From NCBI GenBank assembly GCA_020796225.1, contig CM036775.1, positions 7,120,893-7,184,892 on the forward strand: 64,000 nucleotides of DNA. Direction: 5' to 3'. Positions 10,571 through 21,904 of the stretch are shown here, piece by piece. Each line of letters starts with the position of its first letter. Position 1 is the first letter of the stretch. The notes under the pieces are model-generated. The model was given only the letters and a program-made list of their open reading frames with translations, did not search any database and was not told the DNA's origin. This stretch comes from Arion vulgaris. Taxonomy: Eukaryota; Mollusca; Gastropoda; Stylommatophora; Arionidae. A program made the position numbers and the translations under genes.

Positions 10571-11165
10571 CCTGTGCCCATTCACTTCATGCTCTTCTCA
10601 CCGCCCTACACCACCGCCCAAAAGAGTTTAACAGACAGTAGAGACAGGACTGGAGAAAAGACAAAAAAAGAGATGACGCTTAGGATGGCTTGATCCAGAG
10701 GTCTACTTTTTCAACCATACCTCCGAAAGACAAAACAGGATTAATAATAATATAATAACAATTCCTCTCGTACCGTTATACGTTACATAGGGCCTCCAAG
10801 TAACTTTTCCATACCGCTCTATCCTAGGCAACTCGCTCAATCTAACCCATGGAACTGAGACCGATACCTCTTGCCTCTCTCAGCAAAGTTCGTTTCAGGG
10901 TCTCCTTAGGTCGAGAACAGGATTAGAGATTATATAAATAGTAAAACAGTTTTGTTTCTTGTACTACACGCCTTAATATAGCCAAAACTTATAGTTGAAA
11001 TTGTAATGTAAGGTCTCGATTGAACTTAGTTGGTTAGTTAGTTTGTTCCTTTCGTGCCAAAGGCGGCACATAGGGCAGAGGTTTTAGATCTCCATTTGAT
11101 GCGGTTTGTTGCTAGCAGTTATCGAGAAAAGGTGGAGACTGCAGTAAAACTTGGAAAATAGCTAA
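10571..11165 (-). other. Mostly undetermined; LINE C-terminal piece at 10770-10930
   Basis: The reverse complement of 10770-10930 matches the end of the LINE at 31270-31425 (ETLKRTLLREV, then IERVAQDRAVW). The remainder has no recognisable gene or family. 'ggagactgcagtaaaactt' near 11130 belongs to the PLE terminal sequence. Confidence 0.6.
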
Positions 11166-12245
11166 ACACGTTAACACAAAGTATTACAGTTTTACAAAAT
11201 ACATAAACAGTAACGATAAACAGCAACGTTTCGACCCAAAGGCCTTTATCAAGCAAATAATACAACAAGAATGACGAATTTCGAGGAACACTACAAATGG
11301 ACGATTACATGTGGAAACATAAACCTATCTAATGAAAATCTGGGAATAAAAACGAACAACGAAATGAGTGGACACAAAAAACCGAAAGTGGAAAGAAAAG
11401 AAACAATAAACAATATAGTGGATAAATGACACATATATGGAGCAAACACACATATAGATAACAAGGCACGAGATAAGACAGTACTTAGAAGCATAGGAAT
11501 GTAATGCGTTGAGTCCAAGAGGTCGCAAAGTGCCATAGAATGAAATAAAAAGGTTCTCCAGGGCGAATCGACTGCGATCATCGGAGGAACATGATCGGAT
11601 GGCTGTGACCTGGACATCGTCAACTCCTGAATGGCCAGTATCGTTGAAATGGGTAGCCATAGGGCCCAGAGCGTTTGCGAATATCGCGTAAGTGTTGGGC
11701 AATGGGTCACTAAGGTCTCTTGCCGGTTTCGCCAATATGGACTTGTTGCATCGTTTGCAGGTGATGGCATAGATGATATTGCAGGACTCACACGTGAAAC
11801 TGTCTTGAATGGCATACGTAGCTTTGGAAAAAGAGACAGTGGGGGTCTGTATTATATGCACATGTGTAACATCGTCGACGTCCCACTGGTGGTGCCAAAG
11901 TGACTCTGGATATTGGCTTGGGGCGACTGTGTCCAACAAATCCTTGAGGCTTCTGTCCCGTCTGTAAGCCACCCAAGGATAGTGTTGGAAGACTGGACGT
12001 GTCTCAGGATCAGACTGAAGAATGGGGAGATGATGGAATAAGACCTTTTCCCAGGGAACTATGGGGGTGGAAGTTAAAGATGAGTTTAACCCTGTCAGTT
12101 GGGGTTCTATGCATGTGAAGGGGGCCTCTGGCGAAGAAATTAGCTGTACCCGATCATGGCAGATGTAAGAAATTCCCCGGGTATAAGCGCTGGCGGAAGA
12201 AATCCAGCATCTCTGGTTTATCAAGAAAATCGTCTCCTTCACTAC
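11166..12245 (-). mobile_element. Penelope-like element, RT end plus GIY-YIG endonuclease
   Basis: A 305-codon minus ORF (12242-11325) runs through the PLE linker and endonuclease: VLFHHLPILQSDPETRPVFQ, AYRRDRSLKDLL, a Cys-rich part FTCESCNIIYAITCKRC, and the end domain (VTAIRSCSSDDRSRFALE..LISFYGTLRPLGLN). The catalytic GIY-YIG Arg region (normally GETGRRLSDRF) is scrambled to ILAKPARDLSDP. The 5' RT half is missing. The 3' end carries the shared 'acaaagtattacag' terminal sequence near 11180. Confidence 0.8.
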
Positions 12246-13135
12246 GAGGCGACAAGGCTGGGAGTTGGGAAAAAAGTAAAGAGCCCCAGCCTGTCGTGAC
12301 TCTTTACCTTCATTTTCCCCTAAATGCCCTCTGTGAGTAGGACGACATTTTTGATAAGCTCACGGATGCTGGATTTCTTCCGCCAGAAATTCCCGGAGAA
12401 TTCTCTGCCATGCATCAGGTACGGAACTTTCATGCCGAACCCCATTCTGACAATCCGGGTTTAAACTCACTTTCCCCTCATAAATTCCTGGTGAAAAGGT
12501 CGTTATCATCTCCCCACTTCAGTCGATCCTGAGACCGTCTCAACACTATCGCTGGTGGGTTACGCGGACAAAGCCTCATTTTGAGTACAAGTGCTCCCGC
12601 TCATATCAGGTCACGGGACCATCAGCGGACGTCGGTGACACATTGCATATATACCCCTGTTCTTTCCAAAACCATGCCATTCAGGCAGTCCCTTTCTATG
12701 CTCACTGCAAACGATGCCAATTATTTGGCGAGCCGGAAGGGCTCAGTGACCATTCGCCAATACCACGCGATATTCAATGCTCTTCGACCTGTGGCTACCC
12801 ATTCAACGATACTACCATCGAAGTTGACGATGTGGCAGCCATCGATTTTCCGATGTCCGTCCGACCGCCCCGGGTTCCTTTTTTTCATTCTATGGCCTTT
12901 GCCTCTTGGAAATCAGCACATTCTTGCCTGTACTGTCTTATCTCGTGCTATTCATATGTGTGTTTGCTCCATATGTGTCATTTATCCCTATGTATTTTTT
13001 CTTCTTTCCTTTCGTTTTTGTGTCCCTCATTTCGTTGTTCGTTTTATTCAATTTCGTGGGCGGTTATGTTTCCACATGTAATCGTCCATTGTAATGTTCC
13101 TCGAAATTCTTCTTATTTGCTATAAACCTTTTAAT
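12246..13135 (+). mobile_element. Second Penelope-like copy, inverted, head to head
   Basis: From about 12355 the plus strand repeats the start of the neighbouring PLE fragment ('atgctggatttcttccgcc') and continues into a decayed copy of the same linker and endonuclease (CKRCQLFGE, DIQCSSTCGYPFNDT; stops and frameshifts throughout). With 11166-12245 it forms an imperfect palindrome with a centre near 12300. Confidence 0.7.
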
Positions 13136-13189
13136 CGAGCTGTTTATCTTTATTTGCAAAAACTGTAATACTTGTTAACATGTTTTGCT

Positions 13190-13960
13190 AGTTTTCGATC
13201 TTGTATGGTTTTCATCCCATAGTTTACTTTCTTGTTGGGTGGTTTTTTCGAAAGTGGTCTTTGGTCTTCCACGTTTTCTTTTCCCAACTGGTGACCACAT
13301 AAGGACTTGTCGATTTAGTCTCTTTTCGTCTGATGTAAGAACATGACCTAAATATTTCCACCTTCGTTTCCTTATAATATTTATACGGGTTGTTGGTGTG
13401 TTCTATCTCTCACTGTGTTGTTAGAAACGAAATCACTCCATTTTACTTTTAATAATTTTCGTAGACATTTATTCTCAAAGCTGTCCAGTTTCTTATCAAT
13501 TTTCTTTGTTGATTTCCAACTTTCACAACCGTAGGTCAGTACAGGAATCACACATGACCTAAATAATTTAACTTTTGTGCATATACTAAGGTCTTGAGAT
13601 TGTCAGATATTCGTTAATTTAGTGAAGGCACTAGCTGATATAGCAATAGAGAGTTTATTTCTTTCATCGTGTCTCCGTTGTTTGACACTTTACTACCCAA
13701 ATATGTAAAATGTTCAACTTTCTCCAGTGTTTGGCCATTTATTACGATGTTGTCTGTCGAGTTTGTGAGGTTCATAATTTTGGTCTTGGCAGAATTAATC
13801 TGAGACCAACCTGTTCTGCAAGTGTGCAAAGATTGCTCGTTAGTTTGTGGGTTGCTTGTGTTGTTGAATTCAATATGGCCACGTCATCGGCAGTCAAGAT
13901 CAAATAGTCTGCTGTTATTAAGCCATTTGATGCCTAGTTGATCATCTTGGGTGCACTACA
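13190..13960 (-). pseudogene. LINE RT C-terminal region
   Basis: Minus-strand codons include NSAKTKIMNLTNSTDNIVIN, EKVEHFTYLGSKVSNNGDT (the YLGS box), then CVIPVLTYGCESWKSTKKID and a GKRKRGRPKTT box towards 13200. This is the same LINE family as 14485-14945, in the opposite orientation. Frameshifts separate the parts. Confidence 0.8.
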
Positions 13961-14039
13961 CGCCTTAATATAGCCCAAACTTCTCCTCTAGATTGAAATG
14001 TAATGTCTCGTATTTACAATTGTTTAATTAATTACATAC

Positions 14040-14360
14040 AATCATCATCAGGTGCCGTCTCCGCTTTGAAGGTTGGCTGCAATGAATCTCCAGCATCCTC
14101 TGTCTTTCGCCTTGGTGTTGCACACTCCAGACTGTAACCTGTCCATTTCTTAAAGTTTCCCCCATTTATCTCTCGGTCTTCCTCTTGTTCTTCCCCTCAA
14201 CTTTCCCTCTAGTAAATGTTTTATCATGGTGTCATGTCTTTTTATGTGCCCAAAATACTTTATTTGTCTGAATTTTATTTCTCTTAATAATTGTTTCTTC
14301 ATGCCTAGTTTTCCTAAAACTTGTTTACCAATTTTAAAATACATAAACATAAAATACAAA
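14040..14360 (-). pseudogene. LINE C-terminal fragment (duplicate of 1-290)
   Basis: A 69-codon minus ORF (14359-14150) reads KQVLGKLGMKKQLLREIKF, YFGHIKRHDTMIKHLLEG and RGRTRGRPRDKW; downstream codons to 14040 complete a LINE C-terminus. It lies at the left edge of the second copy of the segmental duplication. Confidence 0.8.
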
Positions 14361-14484
14361 TAATTTAATTTAGTGTGACAGCGACAATAATAAAAGGGAA
14401 AATGAAACTCGTGGATTCACTGTCCAGGTCATTCTGGAGTTTACGACAGCGAGAGATCAGATACGCTTGCATTGAAAGCATTCA

Positions 14485-14945
14485 TTGTTGTGGAGTTTAG
14501 AATTATGTGTGATTCCAGTATTAACTTATGGATGCGAGAGTTGGAAAGCAACAAAAGCTCTAGAAAGAAAATTAGATAACTTTGAGAATAAATGTCTTAG
14601 AAGAATACTGAACCTCAAATGGTCAGATTTCAGACCTAATACACAAATAAGACAAGAGACCAAGCAAGAAAATGTATCAAATTTTATAAGAAAGCGCCGC
14701 TGGAACTACATCGGCCACACACTTAGAATGGATGAGAGAAGACTCCCTACCAATCCCTCATATGGACACCAGAGGGAAAAAGAAAAACGAGGAAGACCAA
14801 GAGAGACTCTGCGTAGAACCATCACCAGAGAAGGCTCAACGATGGGCTAGTAAACATTAAAGACCTAAAACAGATAGCAACGAACCGCGAGACACGGAGA
14901 GCTATGACCTCTGCCCTATGCGCCGCCCACAGGCCCAAGAGGAAA
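14485..14945 (+). pseudogene. LINE RT C-terminal region, best copy
   Basis: 121 open codons (14485-14850): PVLTYGCESWKATKALERKL, NFIRKRRWNYIGHTLRMDER and EKRGRPRETLRRTITREGS. One shift then leads to the final codons (IATNRETRRAMTSALCAAHR) and a stop near 14949. This is the usual LINE ORF2 C-terminal order: YGCESW, RRWxxIGH, RGRP, then a final W/R-rich helix. It lacks the RT catalytic core. Confidence 0.85.
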
Positions 14946-14959
14946 GACTAACTAACTAA

Positions 14960-15975
14960 CTAAGTTTAGAATGGATAAGGGGGATGTTCTTCAGTCTCTT
15001 GGTTACCTACTGTTGGATGAGGACACTAATGATGTTGATTAATCGATTTGTGAGTTGGAATTAATCTGACAGAGCGATTTACAAGTAGAACTGGATGTTT
15101 GAGACAGATTTATACAAGAACTGATGTTTGAGGCAGATTTGTAATAGAACTGGATGTTTGAGGAGGTTGACAGTAAACTGATGTTGAGAGCAGATTACAA
15201 GTAGAACTGGATGTTTGAGGGCAGATTTGTACAAGTAGAACTGGATGTTTGAGGCAGATTTGACAAGTAGAACTGGATGTTTGAGGGCAGATTTGACAAT
15301 AGAACTGGATGTTTGAGGCAGATTTGTACAAGAGAACTGGTTTGAGGAGGATTGTACAAGTAGAACTGATGTTTGAGGCAGATTTGTACAAGTAGAACTG
15401 GATGTTTGAGAGCAGATTTACAGTAGAACTGGATGTTTGAGGAGCAGATTTGTACAAGTAGAACTGGATGTTTGAGGGGATTTGTACAAGAGAACTGGAT
15501 GTTTGAGGGGCAGATTTGTACAAGTAGAACTGGATGTTTGAGGAGCAGATAGAGAAGTGTGTTTAATCAACTAGCTACATGAACCATCAGTATGCATACC
15601 CTTGGAAATATGTTGGTGGAGACTGAGCACCTATGAGTCTGCCCAAAGTTCTGTGAGGTCAGTTTAGTAACCAATAATAATACGGTAAATATGGAACATG
15701 CGTTTTGGGCCACTGGATATGTTGAGGTGGACATCGGAGCACTTATGGACTGGTCTGGAGTCATATAATGATAGTCCTCATATAACTGATAACTGAACTG
15801 TTGAGCATGTTGAGCGTGTTGAGCAGCTGGAAGCTGCTGGATTTGTTGAGGTAGAGACCTGTGGCACCAATGGACATGTTCTGAGTGATATGAAATTCCT
15901 CAAATAACTGATAATTGATAACTGATAACTGAAGGAGATAAATCTCATCTGGAACAAAAGAACAACTTAGAAACA
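14960..15975 (+). pseudogene. RNase H-LINE 3' end with eroded 35-bp array
   Basis: Duplicate of 862-2850. The 35-bp array here spans about 15060-15545 and has only about 13-14 recognisable units, many with 1-6 base deletions. The LINE 3' segments at 15545-15935 are almost identical to copy 1. Erosion limited to the array suggests either real decay or poor consensus in the repeat. Confidence 0.75.
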
Positions 15976-16154
15976 AAGACAGATACCACTACATATCATT
16001 GCCGGTTTATGAATATAGCAGGCTGTACGTAGACTGACGGCAGGACAGATGACTGACAGTAACAGAAAGACAAAGTCGGATTGCGCGCCAAAGAGTGCAT
16101 TACTGATGATAAGCTCTGTCAAAGAACCGAGACAAGTTAGTGCGAAAAAAGGCG

Positions 16155-16905
16155 AAACACTTACAAACAAAGTACTATAGTTTTACAAAATACAGAAAAA
16201 GTGACGATAAACAGCAACGTTTCGACCAAAAGGCCTTTATCAAGCAAACGACACAACAGGAGTGACGAATTATAGAGAACACTTACAAATGGACGATAAC
16301 CGAAACATGCAAATGTATCTAATGAACTGGGAATAAAAACAAATAACGAAATGAGTGCAGCACAAAACTAGAAGTGGAAAAGAAGAGAAACAATATACAA
16401 TCAGGTGAAAATATAAATTATATATATGAAGCAAATACACATATAGATTACAAGGCATGAGATGAGAAAGTACTAAGAAGCATAGGAATATAATGCGTTG
16501 AGTCCAAGAGGCCGCAAGGTACCATATAACGAAATAAAACGGTTCTCCAGAGCAAATCGACTACGATCATCAGAGAAACATGATCGGATGGCTGTGACCT
16601 GGACATCGCAAGCTCCTGAATGGCCAGTATCATTGAAATGGGTAGCTACAGGGTCACAGAGCATTGGCGTATATAGCGCAAGTGTTGGACGAATCGGTCA
16701 CTGAGTCTCCTGCCGGTTTCCCAATATAGGCCTTGTTGCACCGCTTGCAGATAATGACATAGATAATATTACGGACTCGCAGTGAAACTGTCTTCAATAA
16801 CGAACGTGGCTTTTGGAAAAGTTCTGTATTTTGTAAAACTATAGTACTTTGTTTGTAAAGACTTCGCTATCTTACCAAGTTTTACTGCAGTCTTCCCCTT
16901 TTGCG
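16155..16905 (-). mobile_element. Penelope-like element, truncated (duplicate)
   Basis: Duplicate of 3045-3785: minus-strand codons give VATHFNDTGHSGACDVQVTA and ALENRFISLYGTLRPLGLN. The terminal sequence 'caaagtactatag' appears in opposite orientations at the two ends, and the 'ttttactgcagtc' flank lies at 16880-16892. Confidence 0.75.
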
Positions 16906-17152
16906 AAAAAGGCTAGCAACGGGGACTCCTAGACAAGATGGCAGAGAAAAGAAATGGGAAAACAACACACAAGATAGTAGAAAGATGAAGGGAAGAACAG
17001 CATACGATAGATTGAGTGAGAACCATGTTACTATCGCTTTTGTAGGATTATTTCTTCTGATGTAACCTAAGAATATGTTATTTTGGTTTACGAAGCGGCT
17101 ATTATCAGTCATGTGATATAATCCTTGGATTTCATTCTCATATACAGGGTGT

Positions 17153-17399
17153 TCAAGATAATTGCAGCCCCATTGACAATTCGAAAGTTGCCAGGTAAAC
17201 ATTGAGTTGTGTTTATTACTATTTAAACCGGTTCTGACTAGCTCGTCCTACGTCACATTTGTTCATCCCCCTTCCTGCACTACAATTACACACCGTCACA
17301 CAACCTTGACCTATACTACGTCATAACTAAACCTTCTCATTTCCATACATATATGCCAGATTAGCTCAATTCAGGCTGCTTTTATTTGAACACTCTGTA
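17153..17399. mobile_element. MITE, TACAGGGTGTTC family (duplicate copy)
   Basis: Second copy of the MITE at 4029-4290. The left end is intact; the right end has changed ('tttatttgaacactctgta'), so its inverted repeats are no longer perfect. Confidence 0.85.
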
Positions 17400-18660
17400 T
17401 TAGCTCTTAACCGTTCTGGGTTTTAAGGATTTTTAGACCTTACTGCATCTGGTAGTTCACGACTAGTTTGTCAACACTTAACATTGTAAAGTGCATTCTA
17501 TGTGGGTCAAACATAATAGACTAGCCTTTAGTTACAACATGACAGCAACACGTCATCAGCAGCCTCAGTCCTAAAAAAACCAGACTACAACATGAAGAAG
17601 AAGAATAAAAGAAGAATGATGTCAAAGGTAAAGTGACTGTGATAGTTCTGAAAATAAAATAGTAGATGTTTAGATGATGAGAATAGTTGCGATAATGATG
17701 ATGATGACGAGGAGGATGATGATAATAATTTTGATGATGGTGGTGATGATGATGATAATGACAGAAATGGTGATGATGATGAAGAGGATGATACGGCTAA
17801 TGATGATGATTATGTTGATGACGATGAAGGATTGGCTGGCCAGCAATGGCGGAATGCGGAGGGCCATTCAGAGTCAGAACTGTTTGATTCTGAACACGAC
17901 TTGCTAGCGCATTTTCGCCATGTTTGGTCGGGTATTTTCCGCTTTCGTTTGCCGAGCTACTGAGTTAGTGCTTGAGCAACGCTGTTAGCTTTGAATGTTA
18001 CATGGAATGATTTTTGCTGTTTCAACCGTGCGTTTGTTGTGTGTATTCAGAAAATGGCGGACAGCGGTTATGACGAACAAGCTCAATCTGCCGTATGCAG
18101 TTATCTTGCGAGTGCAGAAAGCTGAATTTTGTCATGATTGATGTTCCTTCGACAAGAATTGCAATTCAAGTGATGAACAGTTTTGTGTTGCTACATTAGC
18201 GACGGCCATATGCATTTTATGCGGTGCAGGTTTTTTTGTGGCGGTACCGGCTGTTTCATTCTGGAATTAGTTCACACAGTAAACTATTTCACAGTTGTTA
18301 GCATTTCGTGTGATTTTCATTGGCACAGGAACAGAGCAATTATTGGGTGACCCGTTGCGGTGAAGTTGGAACCGTACTTATGAACTATGAACTATGAGGA
18401 CGATGAAGATGAACATGATGAAGATGATGATGATGATGAAGATGAAGAAATAGTGGAAGTATAGATAAAGCGAATGCTTACAATATTGATGATGTTGATG
18501 AGGATGATGATGACATTGTGGATGTAGATAATGACAATTATTGCGATGTTGTTGATGACAGTGATGATTAATGAGAAAACAGTTGCACAAATATGAACAA
18601 TAAACACAAGACAAAGCTTGGTGTTTTGACGTTGACAACAAAAATGAAATCAATTTCTGG
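17400..18660. other. Duplicate of 4291-5580: GAT tracts and undetermined sequence
   Basis: GAT-rich tracts at about 17670-17830 and 18400-18540; the later tract is shorter than in copy 1. The interval between them has no recognised gene or element. Confidence 0.6.
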
Positions 18661-18667
18661 AGACAAT

Positions 18668-18838
18668 AATTTCAGAATGACAACTTTATTGATCAGTCAA
18701 ACATGTTTGTGATCATTTCTCTCTTGAATGTTGCCATTTTGTTTGTTGTGTTTCTTGTCTGGCAAACAGTTCAATCTAAACTGACATCTAGACCGTCTGC
18801 TGCGTAGTTGAGATCTGAGCTTACTAGTAAATTACCGG
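18668..18838 (-). CDS. Candidate terminal exon of gene A family with poly(A) signal
   Basis: Acceptor AG at 18840-18839 is preceded by a T-rich tract and by the conserved intron-end motif (reverse complement of 'atcatcatcatgtg', 18867-18880). In phase 0 the exon reads Pro-Val-Ile-Tyr then TAG (18826-18824) and TAA, with AATAAA at 18690-18685. It is the nearest such exon downstream of gene A and would supply its 3' end if the 21241 stop is not used. Confidence 0.5.
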
Positions 18839-18904
18839 CTATGATACATTAAAAAAATCACATATTACTTATCATCATCATGTGTTCTATATTATATATA
18901 AGTA

Positions 18905-19175
18905 AAAAGTAAGTAAAGGAACCCTTTTATACATCGTGGTATATAGGTCAATACAGTGTTAGGCCTGTATTTTTAATTGACAGTCGGCACACGATGGGTG
19001 ATGTGGTCAGCATCACGCCTGCCGCCTTTACTTTCCCATAGCATGTCTGGTACCCAGTTGAGGCTGGGTCGACCTGAGAGCCGTCGCGGTCCGGAAAAAT
19101 TCCACTCGCATTGCGGGAGCTGAACCCAGACCACCAGCCTTGGAAGCGAGTTCACTAACAACTACGCTACAGCGG
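18905..19175 (-). mobile_element. SINE-1, minus (duplicate copy)
   Basis: Duplicate of 5878-6155, with 3' end 'ccttttactt..' at the left and tRNA-like head at the right. Confidence 0.85.
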
Positions 19176-19199
19176 CTCTCATATATATATTATGATTTG

Positions 19200-19560
19200 C
19201 GAGCGACATCACGGTACAATGGTTATTCCCATGCGTGTTCTGTCCTCCATTGCAACATCCATCCCAAAGCCCTCTTGCTCACACTACCATTGGAGAGGTG
19301 ATCGATACAGACACCACAGCCTGGGAATCCCTGACGCAAGATCGCCAAATTTGGCGCTGTAATAACAAAAGGGGAACTCGCATAGCTGAGAATCGTCGTG
19401 CCGCTGAGGCACAGAGAAAACGAGCTGCGCGAACAGACAGAACACACAACACCCAAATGTCTAACCTTGATTATGTATGCCCCACCTGTGGTAGGGGTTA
19501 TTTCTAGGATTGATCCTACAGTCACCTCTGCACGCACCAGAGAGGTGCACAGCACACGTC
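19200..19560 (+). pseudogene. LINE C-terminal zinc-finger fragment (duplicate)
   Basis: Better preserved than 6160-6560: AWESLTQDRQIWRCNNKRGT, AENRRAAEAQRKRAARTDRT and NLDYVCPTCGRGY with both cysteines, then a frameshift before the histidines. Confidence 0.8.
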
Positions 19561-20095
19561 TGAGATTGTTGTCATATTGCTCGATGTACGGCAATTATTG
19601 GTACCTCGAAGACGACACTGTTTTGGCATGTCCAAACTTGACTCCTAATTCTCGTACTCGTTCCAGTGTCTGAGACTCGCCCATATCACATAAATAGAGC
19701 GTACCGCATTTATGGTGCCCAGCGTGTTCGTAGCGCGTTGGACTACGGGTGACAAGTCCTCTGTATGTGCGGGTTCAACTCCGCGGACTGGCAGAAAAGC
19801 TACAGGTTCCCCAGATTTACGGCGTTCGTGGCACCGAACCGAAGAGTTACGATGTCCATGACACCGAGCCGAAGAGTTTTCAACTAAAGTGCTTCTGGAT
19901 CGGGAAAAAAAAATGACATTGGCTCTGTCCATACTTCTGCCCGCTTGAACCGGGACATTGTTTGCAAGATAGTCAGCACGCTCGTTACCCTGCACTCCAG
20001 AATGTTCATGTGTATAAAACCAACTCAGTATCTTGAGATGGGATCTCCTAATGCTGTTCACCCACTCGGCGTGCAGTATACACATGTTTTACTAC
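19560..20095 (-). pseudogene. RNase H-LINE fragment with SINE-2 insertion (duplicate)
   Basis: A 146-codon minus ORF (20085-19645) is a chimera: RNase H codons (HSGVQGNERADYLANN), then antisense SINE-2 (19715-19912), then LINE codons again (SIYVIWASLRHWNEYEN). The ORF is open by chance across the SINE. Confidence 0.75.
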
Positions 20096-20099
20096 AAAC

Positions 20100-21130
20100 G
20101 AATATTTCATAATTCTAATCACATCATCACATAGATGGTCTGAGCAAACATTGCCACTCTAACAGTCCTCGGAATTTCTCTCTCATAGGCCTCTGCATCC
20201 GTCATGCTCAAACCATCAGTTACATCATGAAATTCATCTTCTCCGTTATCTTCCTCTTCTCTTTGCCGGTATGTCTCCTTCTATGATGAACTTCTATAGC
20301 CATTCGTGTCTCTTCACACGTCCAAATGTTAAAACCCTTTAAACGTCCAAAATACTTCAATTTGTACATTCCTTTTTGTAGAATCAGCCAGTTTTCTTTG
20401 ATTTTAAGTTATTTCTGGATAGATCTATTTGTTTTCTTCTCTATTCATGATATATGGAGGACTCTTCTGTAAAATTTACATTCAAAAGCACATATATGTA
20501 TTTCCACAGCCTTGTTAAATGTCCATTCTTCACATCCATATGATGTCACTGGCAATATGCATGCTCATAATAGTTTGATCCTTGTGTTCGTTTCAGTTCC
20601 ATTCCATACTGATTTTAATTGTTTAATTTTTGTGTAAAGTCATGTTTTGTTTTTCTTTTAATTTCCTTCATCCCATTTCCATCTGTTATTAGCAGTGAAC
20701 CAAGATATTCAAAGCATTTCACATTTCCATATGTTGTTAGCAGTGAACCAAGATATTCAAAACTGTTCACATTTCCATCTGTTGTTAGCAATGAACCAAG
20801 ATATTCAAAGCTGTTCACATTTTCTAATTTTTCTGTTGATAAAAATATCGTTTTTCTAACGCTTGTTTTATCATTGTCATTATTTTTGTTATTGTACATG
20901 AGATATAAGATTTTCTTTGCACTTTCTTTGCACTTCCATTATTAATGTCTTCATCCCTTTTAGCGATGTGACAGTAATCAAATGTCGTCACATATCTCAG
21001 TTCAGTGTATCTCCATTGAAATGAAAATTCGTTGCATATCCTTTACAGAGCTAATCAGCCACAATAAAATAGTCGTCATTTTCTAACTTACTTATAAGTT
21101 CAGTAGTTTGAAATCACTTTCGAACGTTGG
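20100..21130 (-). pseudogene. LINE RT region with three-unit 48-bp repeat
   Basis: Minus strand: RT segment near 21000-20830 (decayed YADD region), then SVRKTIFLSTEKLENVNSF and three in-frame copies of the 16-residue YLGSLLTTDG segment (20830-20680), then the C-terminal part to 20100. This is the less amplified state of the array at 7961-8660. Confidence 0.75.
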
Positions 21131-21240
21131 AGTTCTTATCATTATTTATCTTATTTCAATGTTGCCAAATATTGCACAATTTACGACATTCTTTTCTTTT
21201 TAGTATTGACATTTTAAAAATGATTAAACAACTTTATACT

Positions 21241-21273
21241 TTACGTAGTTGCTGCCGTAATAGCTTCAGGATC
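21241..21273 (-). CDS. Gene A candidate last exon
   Basis: Acceptor AG at 21275-21274 ('ttgtattctaacag') follows a 57-bp intron. In phase 0 it codes DPEAITAATT then TAA (21243-21241). Alternatively the shifted frame ends in Tyr-Tyr-Gly-Ser-Asn-Tyr before a GTAAAGTATA that resembles the family donor GTRAGTATA, which would make it a decayed Tyr-rich micro-exon. Its diverged duplicate is at 22209-22229. Confidence 0.4.
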   Translation of the reverse strand, partial: DPEAITAATT

Positions 21274-21330
21274 CTGTTAGAATACAAACAAGGAAAACAA
21301 ATAATGCTTATCATCATCAAATATACTCAC

Positions 21331-21567
21331 GTAAAGTGTCATTTTACAGTCGACATCAGGTAGATACATAGGTCGATATTCCTTACACAAAATAGAAATG
21401 GGATCAAAGGGCAACAAGTGAGCCAGATTAGGATTTTCCAATTGGTTGACTCCAGATTCAACCACGGTAGTCTTTTTCTTTCGAGGACCAAATACAAAAT
21501 CATAATCCGAATAGTTTGGCAGTAACCGTATTCCAACGGCTATACATTTTCGGTATTCTTGTCCTAT
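21331..21567 (-). CDS. Gene A candidate exon, 237 nt (largest)
   Basis: 79 codons open in phase 0 between a weak acceptor (tatcaatgaag, AG at 21569-21568) and a strong donor GTGAGTATA at 21330. The peptide starts IGQEYRKCIAVGIRLLPNYS and ends EYRPMYLPDVDCKMTLY, with a basic PRKKK patch. It matches no family I recognise. The upstream boundary abuts a LINE fragment (21600 onwards), so the true 5' edge could lie elsewhere. The donor is followed after 57 bp by another acceptor, the only repeat-free intron in the gene. Confidence 0.55.
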
Positions 21568-21599
21568 CTTCATTGATAGAAAATATCTTTTGTCACTGC

Positions 21600-21900
21600 T
21601 CTGTTTATCTGTTGTCATTATTTTGTTTTGCACATTGAGATAATTTTTTTCACTTTCTTTTGCACTTCCAATATTAATGTCTTCATCCTTTTAGCGATGT
21701 TGACAGTAACACTGTATCGTCAGCATATCTCAGTTCAGGTATTTCTCCATGAAATGAAAAGTCGTGCATATTCGAGGAAGTTCCATCAACCACAGTAAAC
21801 TAGTTGTCGATTTTCTAGGCACCACTTATACGTTCAGTAGATTGCAATTACTTTCTGAACGTTGAGTTCTAATGATCATTTATGTTAGTTCAATGTTGTA
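21600..21900 (-). pseudogene. LINE RT fragment with YADD box
   Basis: Minus strand codes GEIPELRYADDTVLLSTS; the YADD catalytic box is at 21727-21716. It is a diverged duplicate of 20830-21130, the two forming a local tandem duplication that also copied the gene A exon region (21170-21410 and 22145-22345). Confidence 0.8.
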
Positions 21901-21904
21901 ATCT

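Larger units (their letters stand above)
14097..20830. repeat. Segmental duplication, copy 2 (of 1-~7990)
   Basis: Sequence from 14097 onwards repeats position 1 onwards in the same order and orientation: LINEs, 35-bp array, PLE, MITE, GAT tracts, terminal exon, SINE-1, zinc-finger LINE, SINE-2 and the 48-bp RT segment. The offset falls from 14096 to about 12720 because arrays differ in length. Scattered substitutions and single-base indels distinguish the copies. The left boundary of copy 1 is outside the window, so the true unit may be longer. It could be a tandem duplication or two haplotypes joined in assembly. Confidence 0.9.
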
